DNA from: Rhizobacter koreensis
GTDB taxonomy: Bacteria > Pseudomonadota > Gammaproteobacteria > Burkholderiales > Burkholderiaceae_C
Assembly (NCBI RefSeq): GCF_013366375.1
Contig: NZ_JABWMJ010000006.1
Span: forward strand, 1 to 64,000
Length of the DNA stretch: 64,000 nucleotides
Reading direction: 5' to 3'
Below are positions 16,845-25,350 of this stretch, one piece after another. Every line of letters starts with the position of its first letter. Within the stretch, counting starts at the first letter, position 1. The position numbers were made by a program, and so were the translations under genes. The notes beneath the pieces were generated by a model, which saw nothing but the letters and a program-made list of their open reading frames with translations, made no database searches and was not told the origin of the DNA.

Positions 16845-17776
16845 TGGCACACCTCCGCCGCTCGCGTGGCCCAGGCGTCGCACCAGTCGGTGCCTGGCTC
16901 GTCTGGCGCCAGGACCTTGACGAAGATCCCCGACCCTATGGCACGCTGCTCCAACTCACGCGCGCCGGCCGCGCCAGCAGGGTCGTGATCAGCGAATACA
17001 TACAGCTTGCGAACCGTAGACGGCCACACGTAGCTAGCCAACGCGCCGGCGCTGTATGCGGCGACCGTTGGTACGCCTGACCCGCACGCGGCCGCCAACG
17101 CGGTCTCGATGCCTTCGGCCGCCCCGATCGCGCCGTTCTTCGGCGCGTGGAGCGGGATCGACGCTCCCTTGAGCAGGCCCGCGGCCGGCGTTAGCTTTTT
17201 GACGGGCCCTGGAACGTCGGCCTTCCTGCCGTTGAGGTCGATATACGTGCGGTGCAGCGCCAACGTCCTGCCGTCGCGTCCCACTAGTGGCGCAACGAGC
17301 GCAGGCCAGGTGCCCACCGTCTCGCCATCGTGCACGTAAGGCATGGCAACGTGCAGGCGGAGGCACGTCGGAGCATCAAACGCTGACGCAGCCAGCCGAG
17401 CACATAGGTACCGATGTGCTGCATCGCCTTCGACGATGGGCCGGCTCTGGCGCCACAGGTACGCGATGCGGTCGGCGTTACGGCGCCACTGAGCTTGCTG
17501 CTCACGTTCGCGCGTTGCGCGGTCTGCGGGAATTCGGCGTTGCAGGGCGGCTCGCTCGGCGGGCGTCATCCGTTCGCGAGGTGTCGAAGTCCAGACCTCC
17601 GACACGCCAAGGCGAAAGCACCCGAAGACGCCTGCGCGTTCGTCCTCGAACAGCCGGCACCAGCCAGACTGATCGGAGCGCTTGCCGCTCGTGGCAAAGC
17701 GATGCAGACGGCCTGGCTCGATGTCATCGGGGGCAGCACCAAGCGCCGCGTGGATGGCGTTGCGGAAGTCATCCAT
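16841..17776 (-). CDS. Toprim-domain DNA primase
   Basis: The 311-residue protein has a C-terminal Toprim_3 domain: the acidic motif GAAEGIETALAA near residue 200 and FADHDPAG near residue 262 supply the metal-binding Glu and DxD. The N-terminal half is the DUF7146-like region of phage and plasmid primases. It should make RNA primers for replication of the element and is translationally coupled to the helicase. GGGAGG five bases before the Met at 17776 decides the start. Confidence 0.8.
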   Translation of the reverse strand: MDDFRNAIHAALGAAPDDIEPGRLHRFATSGKRSDQSGWCRLFEDERAGVFGCFRLGVSEVWTSTPRERMTPAERAALQRRIPADRATREREQQAQWRRNADRIAYLWRQSRPIVEGDAAHRYLCARLAASAFDAPTCLRLHVAMPYVHDGETVGTWPALVAPLVGRDGRTLALHRTYIDLNGRKADVPGPVKKLTPAAGLLKGASIPLHAPKNGAIGAAEGIETALAAACGSGVPTVAAYSAGALASYVWPSTVRKLYVFADHDPAGAAGARELEQRAIGSGIFVKVLAPDEPGTDWCDAWATRAAEVCQ

Positions 17777-17960
17777 GGGCGCCTCCCAGGGCACGCTGCA
17801 GCACGTGGCAGAACCCGCGCAGCATGTCGCCGCGCATGAAGCTCACGATCGTTTCCAGCTCGTCAGGCACGGCCTTGCCGGCTAGGAATCGCTCCAGCAT
17901 CGCCTCGGCGTAGTACCGGCCTTCTTCCTCGAGGGTTGGCTTCAGGTCGAGGGCGCTCAT
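17769..17960 (-). CDS. Small hypothetical phage protein
   Basis: The 63-residue helical protein has no recognised domain. Its start overlaps the stop of the gene above (ATGA at 17957-17960) and its end overlaps the primase start by eight bases. It therefore belongs to the replication operon. Confidence 0.5.
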   Translation of the reverse strand: MSALDLKPTLEEEGRYYAEAMLERFLAGKAVPDELETIVSFMRGDMLRGFCHVLQRALGGAHG

Positions 17961-18283
17961 ACGGCACCGCCGATCTGCGGAAGGAAGGCCGCTGCCGCGG
18001 CCTCGTCTTCGAACTCGCGTGTGAGTCCCCAACGAGTCATCAGAAGCCTCCCCGATGCCAGGCGATGGAGTTGGTAGCCCGAGAGGGCGAAGCGCGCTTG
18101 CAGGGTTGCGAGTTCCTTCGCGGTACCTAGAATCGACGTTGCTTGCTTTTTTTCTTGAAGCCCGGCGCCGCTCGCAACGGCCCGGGTTTCGTCAACCAAG
18201 GGTTCAGACGACGACTGGCCCTCGCTGTGGTTGGAAGCCGCCGCGCTTGTGGGCTGCGAGCTTAGAACTAAGCGGCCCGTCAT
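17957..18283 (-). CDS. Hypothetical phage protein
   Basis: The 108-residue product has a polar, Ser-rich N-terminal half and a compact C-terminal half (ALSGYQLHRL, later WGLTREFEDEAAAAAFL). It overlaps the regulator gene above by four bases. Family not recognised. Confidence 0.5.
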   Translation of the reverse strand: MTGRLVLSSQPTSAAASNHSEGQSSSEPLVDETRAVASGAGLQEKKQATSILGTAKELATLQARFALSGYQLHRLASGRLLMTRWGLTREFEDEAAAAAFLPQIGGAV

Positions 18284-18525
18284 CGCCCCACTCCCAGAAC
18301 GCTACGGATCTGCGAAACGGGCCAAGCAAGCCTGCCGTTAACGCGAATAGGTCTAACGGGGCCACTATCTCGGCAAGCCCATATGCGGAGCGTTTGGGCG
18401 CTACGGTTCAGGTGCCAAGCGGCGCACGGCGTGTCTACGGCTGCCCGCTTCTCATCGTCCAGCGACGGATACGGCGAGCGGTGCTCCTGTGCGCCGGCTT
18501 TGCTTTCGGGAATGCTGCGTTGCAT
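18280..18525 (-). CDS. AlpA/excisionase-like DNA-binding protein
   Basis: The 81-residue protein contains a winged-helix DNA-binding pattern (HLNRSAQTLRIWACR, then VRPIRVNGRLAWPVSQI) typical of small regulators at the head of phage and island replication operons. It begins the coupled operon that runs down to 15026, so it is likely its regulator or an excisionase. Confidence 0.65.
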   Translation of the reverse strand: MQRSIPESKAGAQEHRSPYPSLDDEKRAAVDTPCAAWHLNRSAQTLRIWACRDSGPVRPIRVNGRLAWPVSQIRSVLGVGR

Positions 18526-18623
18526 CGATCAATCCTTACGCCGGTTCCGGCGTGTTTCGATGGACTGATCGTCAACTCGGGTGCTAGTGGGGTCGCAAGT
18601 CTCGGTACTCGGGCATCTTTCCC

Positions 18624-19496
18624 CTACTTCCGTCGGAGCGGTCGGCCCCTTGTGAAGTCTGCGTGGTTCTTGTGCTTCAGCCGACTGCCAGTGCCAGCGT
18701 CCTTCCACGCTTCATCAAACTGCGAGGGACTTCCGAACAGATCCTTGCGATTCGCCAGGCAAGCGTTGCGGACTGCCCCCTTGCTGGGCACAGCCATGGG
18801 ATCTTGCCCGCTACTCACGATCTCGTCGAGGATGGCCCTGATTTGCCTCTCCCGTCTCGTGAGACCCTGCTCCTGTCCCACAGCCGTAGCATCTATCGAA
18901 ACACTTGGGAGTACCGGCGCCGGTTCGTCCAGTAGCGCATCTCGGGAGCGCCAAGCGTCGTCACCGTCCACTTCGTCCAGCAGCGCTGGGAAGGAATACC
19001 CAGCTCCGTCTCGCTTGAGCCACGCGTTGATGTCGGAGACGCTCACCAAATCTAAGTATTCCCGAACAACATCCGTGTTCGCCTTCCTGATGCGGTCGTT
19101 GGGATCGCGAATCGCAAGCTCCCCTCTGTGGAAGGCGCGAAGCATCTGCTTCATGATCGTCGTGGGGTCGCTTCCCGAGCGGGCGTCTGCAAGAACCTGA
19201 GCGGCTTCCAGTATCGTAAAGAAGCCTTCAGCTTGGCGTTCCATGATGCTTTCAAGGTACGCGACATATTCGTCCGCCCGACCTGCGGCCGCACCGCTCC
19301 ACCCGCTGAATTCCCACTCACACAAGATTTCTGTTTCGGGGCTCAGGGCCCGCAGCTGCTGCGGTATGTGCCGAGGCCGAGCCGAGCGATGGAAGGTAAA
19401 GCGCCCTCCGGCCTCGCGCTCGCCCGCCGCCGAGATCGACTGTTTCTCTAAGAGCACCGGAGAGCCTTTAGCTTTGTCGGCGCTCTTAGCGTCCAC
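18624..19496 (-). CDS. Hypothetical protein, possible regulator
   Basis: The 290-residue protein has a helical, charged N-terminal half and a C-terminal segment beginning GLTRRERQIRAILDEI that looks like a helical DNA-binding or processing domain. I cannot name the family. The GTG at 19496 is chosen because GGAGG sits six bases upstream, inside the 3' end of the HNH gene; the two genes overlap by 11 bases. Confidence 0.55.
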   Translation of the reverse strand: MDAKSADKAKGSPVLLEKQSISAAGEREAGGRFTFHRSARPRHIPQQLRALSPETEILCEWEFSGWSGAAAGRADEYVAYLESIMERQAEGFFTILEAAQVLADARSGSDPTTIMKQMLRAFHRGELAIRDPNDRIRKANTDVVREYLDLVSVSDINAWLKRDGAGYSFPALLDEVDGDDAWRSRDALLDEPAPVLPSVSIDATAVGQEQGLTRRERQIRAILDEIVSSGQDPMAVPSKGAVRNACLANRKDLFGSPSQFDEAWKDAGTGSRLKHKNHADFTRGRPLRRK

Positions 19497-20019
19497 CCTT
19501 TGCCTCCAAGACGAACTCGATCGCCGTACGGTCGCTCTTCGAAAGGTTGCACGGAATGCAGGCCGCCACAAGGTTGCTGATCTCGTCGGCTCCTCCAAGC
19601 GCTCGCGGCAGCATGTGCTCGATGTGCCACGAGCCAGCAAGCTCAAGGGGTCGCGCGCAGTAGTGGCAGCAGCCAGCGCACTTCTGGAAGATTTCGCGGC
19701 GCCGCCGTGAAACCGGCTTAGCTCGCGGCGATGGCTGAATTGGCGCCACCAAGTCGGCAGGCCACAGCTCGAACTGGCCGGCCTCGCGCGCTGCGTCCGC
19801 TGACCGACAGGCCTCAACCCTGAGCAGGTTACGCGCGCCTCGCAGAGCCGCCGTCTTCTCGTCTGCGATGCTAAGCACGGCCCCGGCGGCTGGGTCTAGG
19901 ACCATGAATCGGACGGCGTGCAGGCCATTCACCACGCATGGCCGAGAGGCGAGCACATAACGACCAGCTCCGAAGGGCCCGCCGATCAAAGGCCGAGATA
20001 GCAGGCTTATGTCCTCCAC
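19486..20019 (-). CDS. HNH endonuclease
   Basis: The 177-residue protein has a C-terminal HNH domain: CHYCARPLE, then WHIEHMLPRALGG and NLVAACIPCNLSKSD. These supply the zinc-binding CxxC pairs and the His-Asn-His catalytic set. HNH nucleases near packaging or replication genes are common in phages and cut DNA during packaging or act as homing enzymes. The N-terminal 100 residues are not recognised. Confidence 0.8.
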   Translation of the reverse strand: MEDISLLSRPLIGGPFGAGRYVLASRPCVVNGLHAVRFMVLDPAAGAVLSIADEKTAALRGARNLLRVEACRSADAAREAGQFELWPADLVAPIQPSPRAKPVSRRRREIFQKCAGCCHYCARPLELAGSWHIEHMLPRALGGADEISNLVAACIPCNLSKSDRTAIEFVLEAKGGR

Positions 20020-20021
20020 GC

Positions 20022-20696
20022 CTATGCCCCGTGCTGGCCTTTGGCGCTTGCAATGAGTGCTCGAGCCAATCTCTCTGCACCGAGCGTGTCGGCTTCCGGA
20101 ACCTCCATCGGAACGGCCGGCGCGGCCTCGATCGGTAACACTTCCCCCGCACAGATGGTAAGGAATACGGTGTGGGCGAGATTGTGCAGCTGCCGCAAAA
20201 ACTCTGGCGTGTACTTGAAGCGCCTGTCGCGCGGGAGCCCGTAGTTCTTGACGATCTCCGGATAGTCAAAGAGCCGGTCCGTAGGAACCTCCTTGGAATT
20301 CCAGCCTCTTGGTAGTGCCCAACCGGCGACAGCTCTCGACGCCGTGCGGGCGATCTCGGTCAGTGCTAGATGGCCACAGTTTCCTAGGTTGCCACTCCAG
20401 TGAATCTCAAGTTCAATGTTGCCGTCCTCGTCGGGAGAGATCCACGCGTCTGCTTGGGGCTGGTAGGCGCTTCCCCCGGGTGCTAGTCGGAGCTTCGTGC
20501 GCCTTCCCTTCGGAGTCGGCAAGCTCCGCTCCGGGAACCCGGCCGCCATGAACTGAGCGCGGGTGCCGCTGTAATACGTAGCGATGCCGTCGGGCATGCG
20601 GCACTGCTCAGTCATGAGCTTGCGCAGAGCCAGAGCCGCGCAGTCGATTTCGAGCGGCTGGTTAGCTGAGGCTCGATCAGGTGTCTTTTTGCTCAT
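20022..20696 (-). CDS. Hypothetical phage protein
   Basis: The 224-residue protein is soluble with mixed alpha/beta composition and no motif I recognise. It lies two bases from the HNH gene and is probably co-transcribed with it. Confidence 0.5.
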   Translation of the reverse strand: MSKKTPDRASANQPLEIDCAALALRKLMTEQCRMPDGIATYYSGTRAQFMAAGFPERSLPTPKGRRTKLRLAPGGSAYQPQADAWISPDEDGNIELEIHWSGNLGNCGHLALTEIARTASRAVAGWALPRGWNSKEVPTDRLFDYPEIVKNYGLPRDRRFKYTPEFLRQLHNLAHTVFLTICAGEVLPIEAAPAVPMEVPEADTLGAERLARALIASAKGQHGA

Positions 20697-20709
20697 GGGC
20701 GCGCCTCCC

Positions 20710-21027
20710 TCAGGCCCGCTGGAGCCGTTCCACGGGGTAGCCGCGTAGCCGTTCGTAGCCGTCCTCGATAGAAGAGGCCGCGTCAGCGGCGTCCATCTGA
20801 ATGCTGGTGAGACCGCGGATACGCACGAGCATGCCCCGGACAGCTAGCGCCTCGATGTCGTCACCAAGCTCGCGGAGAGCGGACTCGGCCAACCCGTCAA
20901 TCTCCCACGTAGCGTGTAGCGCCAAATACGCGCGCTCCTGTACCTCGCGGTCGGAAACCTTGCGGTCGGACGTACCGGTGAGATACAAGCCACGCTCCGA
21001 GGCTCCGATAGACTTCGTTTCAGCCAT
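20710..21027 (-). CDS. Hypothetical phage protein
   Basis: The 105-residue, mostly helical and acidic product has no recognised domain. It is the first gene of the 20,022-21,027 set; the region upstream (21,028-21,132) contains a hairpin ACCGCC-N5-GGCGGT that may end the transcript from the right. Confidence 0.5.
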   Translation of the reverse strand: MAETKSIGASERGLYLTGTSDRKVSDREVQERAYLALHATWEIDGLAESALRELGDDIEALAVRGMLVRIRGLTSIQMDAADAASSIEDGYERLRGYPVERLQRA

Positions 21028-21132
21028 GATGTGCGCGTCCTTTCAGGTTGCACGTTGTGGTTAGGGGGCGGTTGCTGTGTCACCAGCGTCCGTCCCCGAC
21101 TTACCGCCTAGCGGGCGGTGGCGCTTTGGAAA

Positions 21133-21318
21133 TCATTCCGGCTCCTTGGCCTTGTCGATGCGCTCCCTCACCCACGAAGCTCCGCCCAGGCGCCGGAGCT
21201 TTTCGCGCTGCGAAGCGGTCATCTTCAGGCTCACCCCTACAGTCGCATCGTCTGGATCAAGAGGCTTACGCCCCTGCCCTCGCCCGGAGCCTCCGCGTTG
21301 AGCGGGGTTCGTCTTCAT
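21133..21318 (-). CDS. Small ribbon-helix-helix-like DNA-binding protein
   Basis: The 61-residue protein has a Gly/Arg-rich start (RGGSGRGQGRKPL), a beta-strand segment (VGVSLKMT) and a helix (ASQREKLRRLGGASWVRERI). This fits small RHH-type phage regulators. It sits directly downstream of the integrase gene and could regulate it or later genes. No CI-type repressor was found in the window, so this is one of few regulator candidates. Confidence 0.6.
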   Translation of the reverse strand: MKTNPAQRGGSGRGQGRKPLDPDDATVGVSLKMTASQREKLRRLGGASWVRERIDKAKEPE

Positions 21319-21359
21319 CGATTGATATCGTAATCCTTAGGGTCGGGCCGTCAAGCTGT

Positions 21360-22709
21360 TTAGGTGCTACTTTTTGTGGCCCCTGCAACGATGCGAAGCG
21401 CCAGAGCTGAGGAGTCTTCCTCAGGGACATCAACCTTGGCCTTCTCCAGAATGAAGCGCTCGATCTGCAGCAGGAACGGCCTCAGCGCATCCGTGGAACG
21501 AGGCCTGTAGCCCTCGGCGACCGCACTCGGCTTGTGCCCCATGACTTGCGCGATCGCACCAGCCGGCGCTCCAGCGGCCTCCCCCAACAGCGAGAACGTA
21601 CGCCGTAGGCCATGGATCGACACGTGAGGAATCCCGGCATCTGCGAGGACCTCCGCATGGGGACCGCGAGGCTCGGCAATATGCCGAGAATCGCTAACGT
21701 TGCTCGCGAAAACGAAGGGGTTTCGAAGCTCATCGGTTGACCGCTGGTCTTGGAGCCGTCTCAGCAGCGCAGCCACATATGGGGTGAGTGGGATCACCCT
21801 TGTCGCGTCTACCTTGTCGGCAATCGTCAGCTTCTTCCAGCGAAAATCCACGTTCGCCCACGCGAGGGAAGCCAGTTCCTCCCGGCGGGCGCCCGTGAGC
21901 ACGAGCACCTGCAGGTACGCTGCCGCGACTCGGTTCCGGAGCTTCTCGGTGCCAGCAAACCACCCTTCAAGCTGATCCACCTCCAGCGCATCGCGTCGGC
22001 GGCTGACCCCCGGCAACACGTCGCCAAGGTCGCTGGCCCGCGCTGCGTTCCGATCCACAAGATCACGAAGGTCCTTCTTGGTCGAGCACCAGCCCAAGAA
22101 GCCGGAGAACATCGCTACAGCCCGAGCCGCCTGGATGGGGGCCGTGCGTGCCTCGGACCGATACCAATCTCGGATCACGTCCTGGTTGATCTCGGCTAGT
22201 CGCAGCGGCATCAGGGCAGCCAGATGCCCGGGCTTGGTCAGCCCCTTGCCTCGCTTCTTGGGTCGACCGCCAGGATCAGCTGCTTTGAGCAGATCAGCAA
22301 CGTAGCGCGGCTTCCATGCCGCCTTTCGGCGCGGCTTGCCCTCGGCCATGTACCGCGGCCAAACCTCAGCGACCGTGAGCGCCCCAACCGTGTCACGCGA
22401 ACGCTTGGCGGCATCCTCCGCGAGGCTCTCCGCCTTCACCTGCCGCGGGTCGCGCCCCGAGTCGATGAGGCGCTGAAGCTCGCGAGCCCTGGACTGGGCG
22501 TCCGATATCCGCCAGGCGTCCAGACGGCCGATAGTGATCCGAGGGCTCTGCCCGTTGAACGGCCGCTGGAAAACGAACGCCTTGACGCCAGCGGACGTGG
22601 CCCTGACAGCGAGGCCAGGCGTCTCGACATCCCACAAGAACGCCTGCGCCTTGTCCGCCGGGCACTCGAACGCCGCCAGCCGTCCTGCAGTGAACTTGAC
22701 CTTGGCCAC
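21360..22709 (-). CDS. int: P4-type tyrosine integrase
   Basis: The 449-residue protein has the DUF4102-like N-terminal arm-binding domain (starts AKVKFTAGRLAAFECP) and a C-terminal tyrosine recombinase domain. Its catalytic set is Arg in TGARREELA, HGLRRTF (HxxR), GHKPSAV and the Tyr in AEGYRPRS. It would insert the element into the tRNA-Thr gene whose 3' copy lies at 22867-22916. I prefer the GTG at 22709, preceded by AGGG, because related integrases start with this sequence; a Met at 22766 is possible but would run through the direct repeats at 22720-22741. Confidence 0.85.
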   Translation of the reverse strand: MAKVKFTAGRLAAFECPADKAQAFLWDVETPGLAVRATSAGVKAFVFQRPFNGQSPRITIGRLDAWRISDAQSRARELQRLIDSGRDPRQVKAESLAEDAAKRSRDTVGALTVAEVWPRYMAEGKPRRKAAWKPRYVADLLKAADPGGRPKKRGKGLTKPGHLAALMPLRLAEINQDVIRDWYRSEARTAPIQAARAVAMFSGFLGWCSTKKDLRDLVDRNAARASDLGDVLPGVSRRRDALEVDQLEGWFAGTEKLRNRVAAAYLQVLVLTGARREELASLAWANVDFRWKKLTIADKVDATRVIPLTPYVAALLRRLQDQRSTDELRNPFVFASNVSDSRHIAEPRGPHAEVLADAGIPHVSIHGLRRTFSLLGEAAGAPAGAIAQVMGHKPSAVAEGYRPRSTDALRPFLLQIERFILEKAKVDVPEEDSSALALRIVAGATKSST

Positions 22710-22719
22710 CAACACGCCC

Positions 22720-22741
22720 TGTAAGAGTTCGTGTAAGAGTT
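22720..22741. repeat. Tandem TGTAAGAGTT repeats at the integrase start
   Basis: TGTAAGAGTT occurs at 22720-22729 and 22732-22741, 12 bp apart, between the integrase gene and the attachment site. This is the expected place for integrase arm-type binding sites or an integrase promoter operator. Confidence 0.5.
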
Positions 22742-22866
22742 TCGGTGAAATCGCGTGGAATGGCAATCAACGATCCGGGATCAGACGAACGCCTCGCCCA
22801 TAGGAGGGAGCGTGTCCACAACCGTCCCAAATCAACGCGGGAAAACTCGTATCAACCTCCGATCCC

Positions 22867-22916
22867 GCGCATTCGTAATGCGAAGGTCGGGAGTTCGACT
22901 CTTCTCACCGGCACCA
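22867..22916 (+). other. Attachment-site scar: 3' part of tRNA-Thr(CGT)
   Basis: These 50 bases encode the anticodon arm (loop TTCGTAA, anticodon CGT), variable loop, T-arm (TTCGACT) and the 3' acceptor strand CACCGGC followed by ACCA. The matching 5' half (GCCGGTG and D-arm) is absent immediately upstream. The sequence is therefore not a functional tRNA but the duplicated 3' end left when an element integrates into a tRNA gene. The integrase gene lies 157 bases to the left. The intact tRNA should be at the other end of the element, left of the window. Confidence 0.85.
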
Positions 22917-22981
22917 GATCACACGCTCGACGCCCCGGTAGCGGGGTTGCGACATAGCCAGCGCCCGACGGCGCGATCGAG

Positions 22982-23011
22982 AAGAGCGCTTTCGAGGGGC
23001 TTTTTCTTTTT
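22982..23011 (+). terminator. Candidate terminator downstream of tRNA-Thr scar
   Basis: AAGAGC (22982-22987) can pair with GCTTTT (22999-23004), followed by a T-rich run to 23011. It may be the original terminator of the tRNA-Thr gene. The stem is weak. Confidence 0.35.
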
Positions 23012-23238
23012 GGGGCCTCAGGTCGGCCGCCATGCCCCGGAGCGCCCGCAGCGACCGCGCCCTGGAAGCCTCCTCCATGCCTGCCACGCCGCTTGCGCGG
23101 CGCAAACGCCGAGGCGCGAGACGCGCGGCGACATGTGGCACTCTGACAAACCCCAATGAAGCACCACATCGGGGCGTTCTCACCCGGTTTCGGCACACGG
23201 CTTGCCGCTTCGCTGCAAGGCAACTGGCAGGAACCGAC

Positions 23239-23472
23239 ATGCCCTCCAACCCCAGCGATCATCCCGGCAAGACCAACAGCGCGGTGCAAGGCGAGGAAGC
23301 ACCGCGCCAGCCGCACGAGCGCGACGAGTCGTCCGACAGCGGCACCAGCGAACCGCGCGACGTGATCCGGCAGGCCAAGACCGACCTCGACGAAGGCAGG
23401 CGCCAGACCGATCGCGGTGAGGCGACCGACGCCACGTACCAGAAGCAGAAGACGCCGCCCGCGGGCGCGTGA
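23239..23472 (+). CDS. Small hydrophilic hypothetical protein
   Basis: The 77-residue product (starts MPSNPSDHPG) is highly charged, Gln/Asp/Arg-rich and probably disordered, with no signal peptide. I do not recognise the family. A frame open far upstream runs across the terminator region and is not used. It is the first chromosomal gene after the integration scar and shows the higher GC of that side. Confidence 0.5.
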   Translation: MPSNPSDHPGKTNSAVQGEEAPRQPHERDESSDSGTSEPRDVIRQAKTDLDEGRRQTDRGEATDATYQKQKTPPAGA

Positions 23473-23571
23473 GCGTGTCAGCCACGCACCAGCGCCCGGC
23501 GTTAGCCCGGCGGTGACGTTCGCCACCCGCTGGCCAAGTGATGTGAGACAAGCGAGAGCGACGATGAGTGC

Positions 23572-25350
23572 ATGCCGAGGCGTGACCTCGTGAAGCCCTG
23601 GAAAGCGATGCTGGCTGCGGTCGGCGTGGCGCTCGCGCAGCTCGCCGGCGCGGCCGACCCTGCGGACGGCGAATGGCCCTCGGCGGCGCGCGACCCCGCC
23701 AACACGCGCTTCAGCCCGCTCGCCGAGATCGGCACCGGCAACGTCGCCAACCTCAGGCTCGCCTTCACGTTCCCGCTCGGCGTCGAGCGAGGCCAGGAAG
23801 CGGCGCCGCTGGTGATCGGCGACACCATGTACGTGGTGACCGCGTTCCCGAACTACGTCTACGCGCTCGACCTGACGAAGAACGACGGGAGCTTGCGCTG
23901 GTCGTTCGACCCCAAGCCCGACCCCAACGCGCGGGGTGTCGCCTGCTGCGATCTCGTCAACCGCGGCGCCGCCTACGCGGACGGGCGCGTGATCATCAAC
24001 ACGCTCGACGCCCACACCATTGCGCTCGACGCGAAGACCGGCCGCGAGCTGTGGCGCACGCGGCTCGGCGACATCAACATCGGCGAGACCGTCACGATGG
24101 CGCCGCTGGTGGTGCGCGACAAGGTGCTGGTCGGCAACAGCGGCGGCGAGATGGGCGTGCGCGGCTGGATCAGCGCGCTCGACGTCGCCAGCGGCCGCAT
24201 GCTGTGGCGGGCCTACAGCACCGGCCCCGACAAGGACGTGCTGATCGGCCCGAATTTCAAGCCGTTCTACCCGCAGGACCGGGGCAAGGACCTCGGCGTC
24301 GCCACGTGGCCCGGCGGTGCCTGGAAGCTCGGCGGCGGCAACGTCTGGGGCTTCGTCTCGTACGACCCGGCGCTCGACCTCGTCTTCCACGGCACCGGCA
24401 ACCCCGGGCCGTGGAATCCCGAGCAGCGCCCCGGCTCGAACCACTGGACCGCCGGCGTCTTCGCGCGCCGGCCCGACACCGGCGAGGCCGTTTGGTATTA
24501 CCAATGGAGCCCGCACGACCTGCACGACTACGACGGGGTCAACGAGAACGTGCTGGTCGACCTGCCGATCGGCGGGCGCACGCGCCAGGTGCTGGTCCAC
24601 CCCGACCGCAACGGCTACATCTACGTGCTCGACCGTGCGACCGGCCAGGTGCTGTCGGCCGACGCCTTCGTGCCGATCACCACCACCAAGGGCGTCGACC
24701 TCAGGACGGGCCGCCTCATCTACAACCCCGACAAGGAGCCGCGCGCCGGCCGCGTGGTTCGCAACATCTGCCCCACGTCGCCGGGCGGCAAGGACTGGCA
24801 GCCGTCGGCGTGGTCGCCACGTACCCGGCTGCTCTACGTCCCGCACCAGAACCTGTGCCAGGACACCGAAACCTTCGAGGTCAGCTACATCGCCGGCACG
24901 CCGTACGTCGGCGTCGACAACAAGATGAACCCGGGGCCGGGCGGCAACCGCGGCGAGTTCAGCGCATGGGACCCGGTCGCGCGGCGCAAGGCCTGGAGCA
25001 TCAAGGAGAACTTCCCGGTCTGGAGCGGCGCGCTCGCGACCGCCGGCGACGTGGTCTTCTACGGGACGATGGAAGGCTGGTTCAAGGCGGTCGACGCGAA
25101 GACCGGCAAGCAGCTCTGGCAGTTCAAGACGGCGTCCGGAATCATCGGCCAGCCGGTCAGCTATCGCGGCCCCGACGGCAAGCAGTACATCGCGGTGCTG
25201 TCGGGCGTCGGCGGCTGGGCCGGCGCGGTGGTGAGCGGCGCGCTCGACGTGCGCGACGGCTCCGCGGCGATGGGCTTCGCCAACGCGATGAAGGACCTGC
25301 CGCAGCACACCACCAAGGGCGGGACGCTCTATGTCTTCGCGCTGCCCTGA
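23572..25350 (+). CDS. xoxF: PQQ-dependent alcohol dehydrogenase, XoxF-like, probably lanthanide-dependent
   Basis: The 592-residue protein has a signal peptide (about 1-28) and the eight-bladed propeller of quinoprotein alcohol dehydrogenases, with typical motifs (WTAGVFARRPDTG, GWFKAVDAKTGKQLW). The vicinal cysteines Cys125-Cys126 (GVACCDL) that pack on PQQ are present. The catalytic Asp is Asp319 in HDYDGVNEN, and the extra Asp two residues on (Asp321) is the marker of lanthanide-dependent enzymes; calcium-type MxaF has Ala there. It should oxidise a primary alcohol in the periplasm and pass electrons to a cytochrome c. The next gene overlaps by 20 bases, and a cytochrome and oxidase follow. 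Substrate is unknown. No PQQ biosynthesis gene is in the window. Confidence 0.85.
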   Translation: MPRRDLVKPWKAMLAAVGVALAQLAGAADPADGEWPSAARDPANTRFSPLAEIGTGNVANLRLAFTFPLGVERGQEAAPLVIGDTMYVVTAFPNYVYALDLTKNDGSLRWSFDPKPDPNARGVACCDLVNRGAAYADGRVIINTLDAHTIALDAKTGRELWRTRLGDINIGETVTMAPLVVRDKVLVGNSGGEMGVRGWISALDVASGRMLWRAYSTGPDKDVLIGPNFKPFYPQDRGKDLGVATWPGGAWKLGGGNVWGFVSYDPALDLVFHGTGNPGPWNPEQRPGSNHWTAGVFARRPDTGEAVWYYQWSPHDLHDYDGVNENVLVDLPIGGRTRQVLVHPDRNGYIYVLDRATGQVLSADAFVPITTTKGVDLRTGRLIYNPDKEPRAGRVVRNICPTSPGGKDWQPSAWSPRTRLLYVPHQNLCQDTETFEVSYIAGTPYVGVDNKMNPGPGGNRGEFSAWDPVARRKAWSIKENFPVWSGALATAGDVVFYGTMEGWFKAVDAKTGKQLWQFKTASGIIGQPVSYRGPDGKQYIAVLSGVGGWAGAVVSGALDVRDGSAAMGFANAMKDLPQHTTKGGTLYVFALP

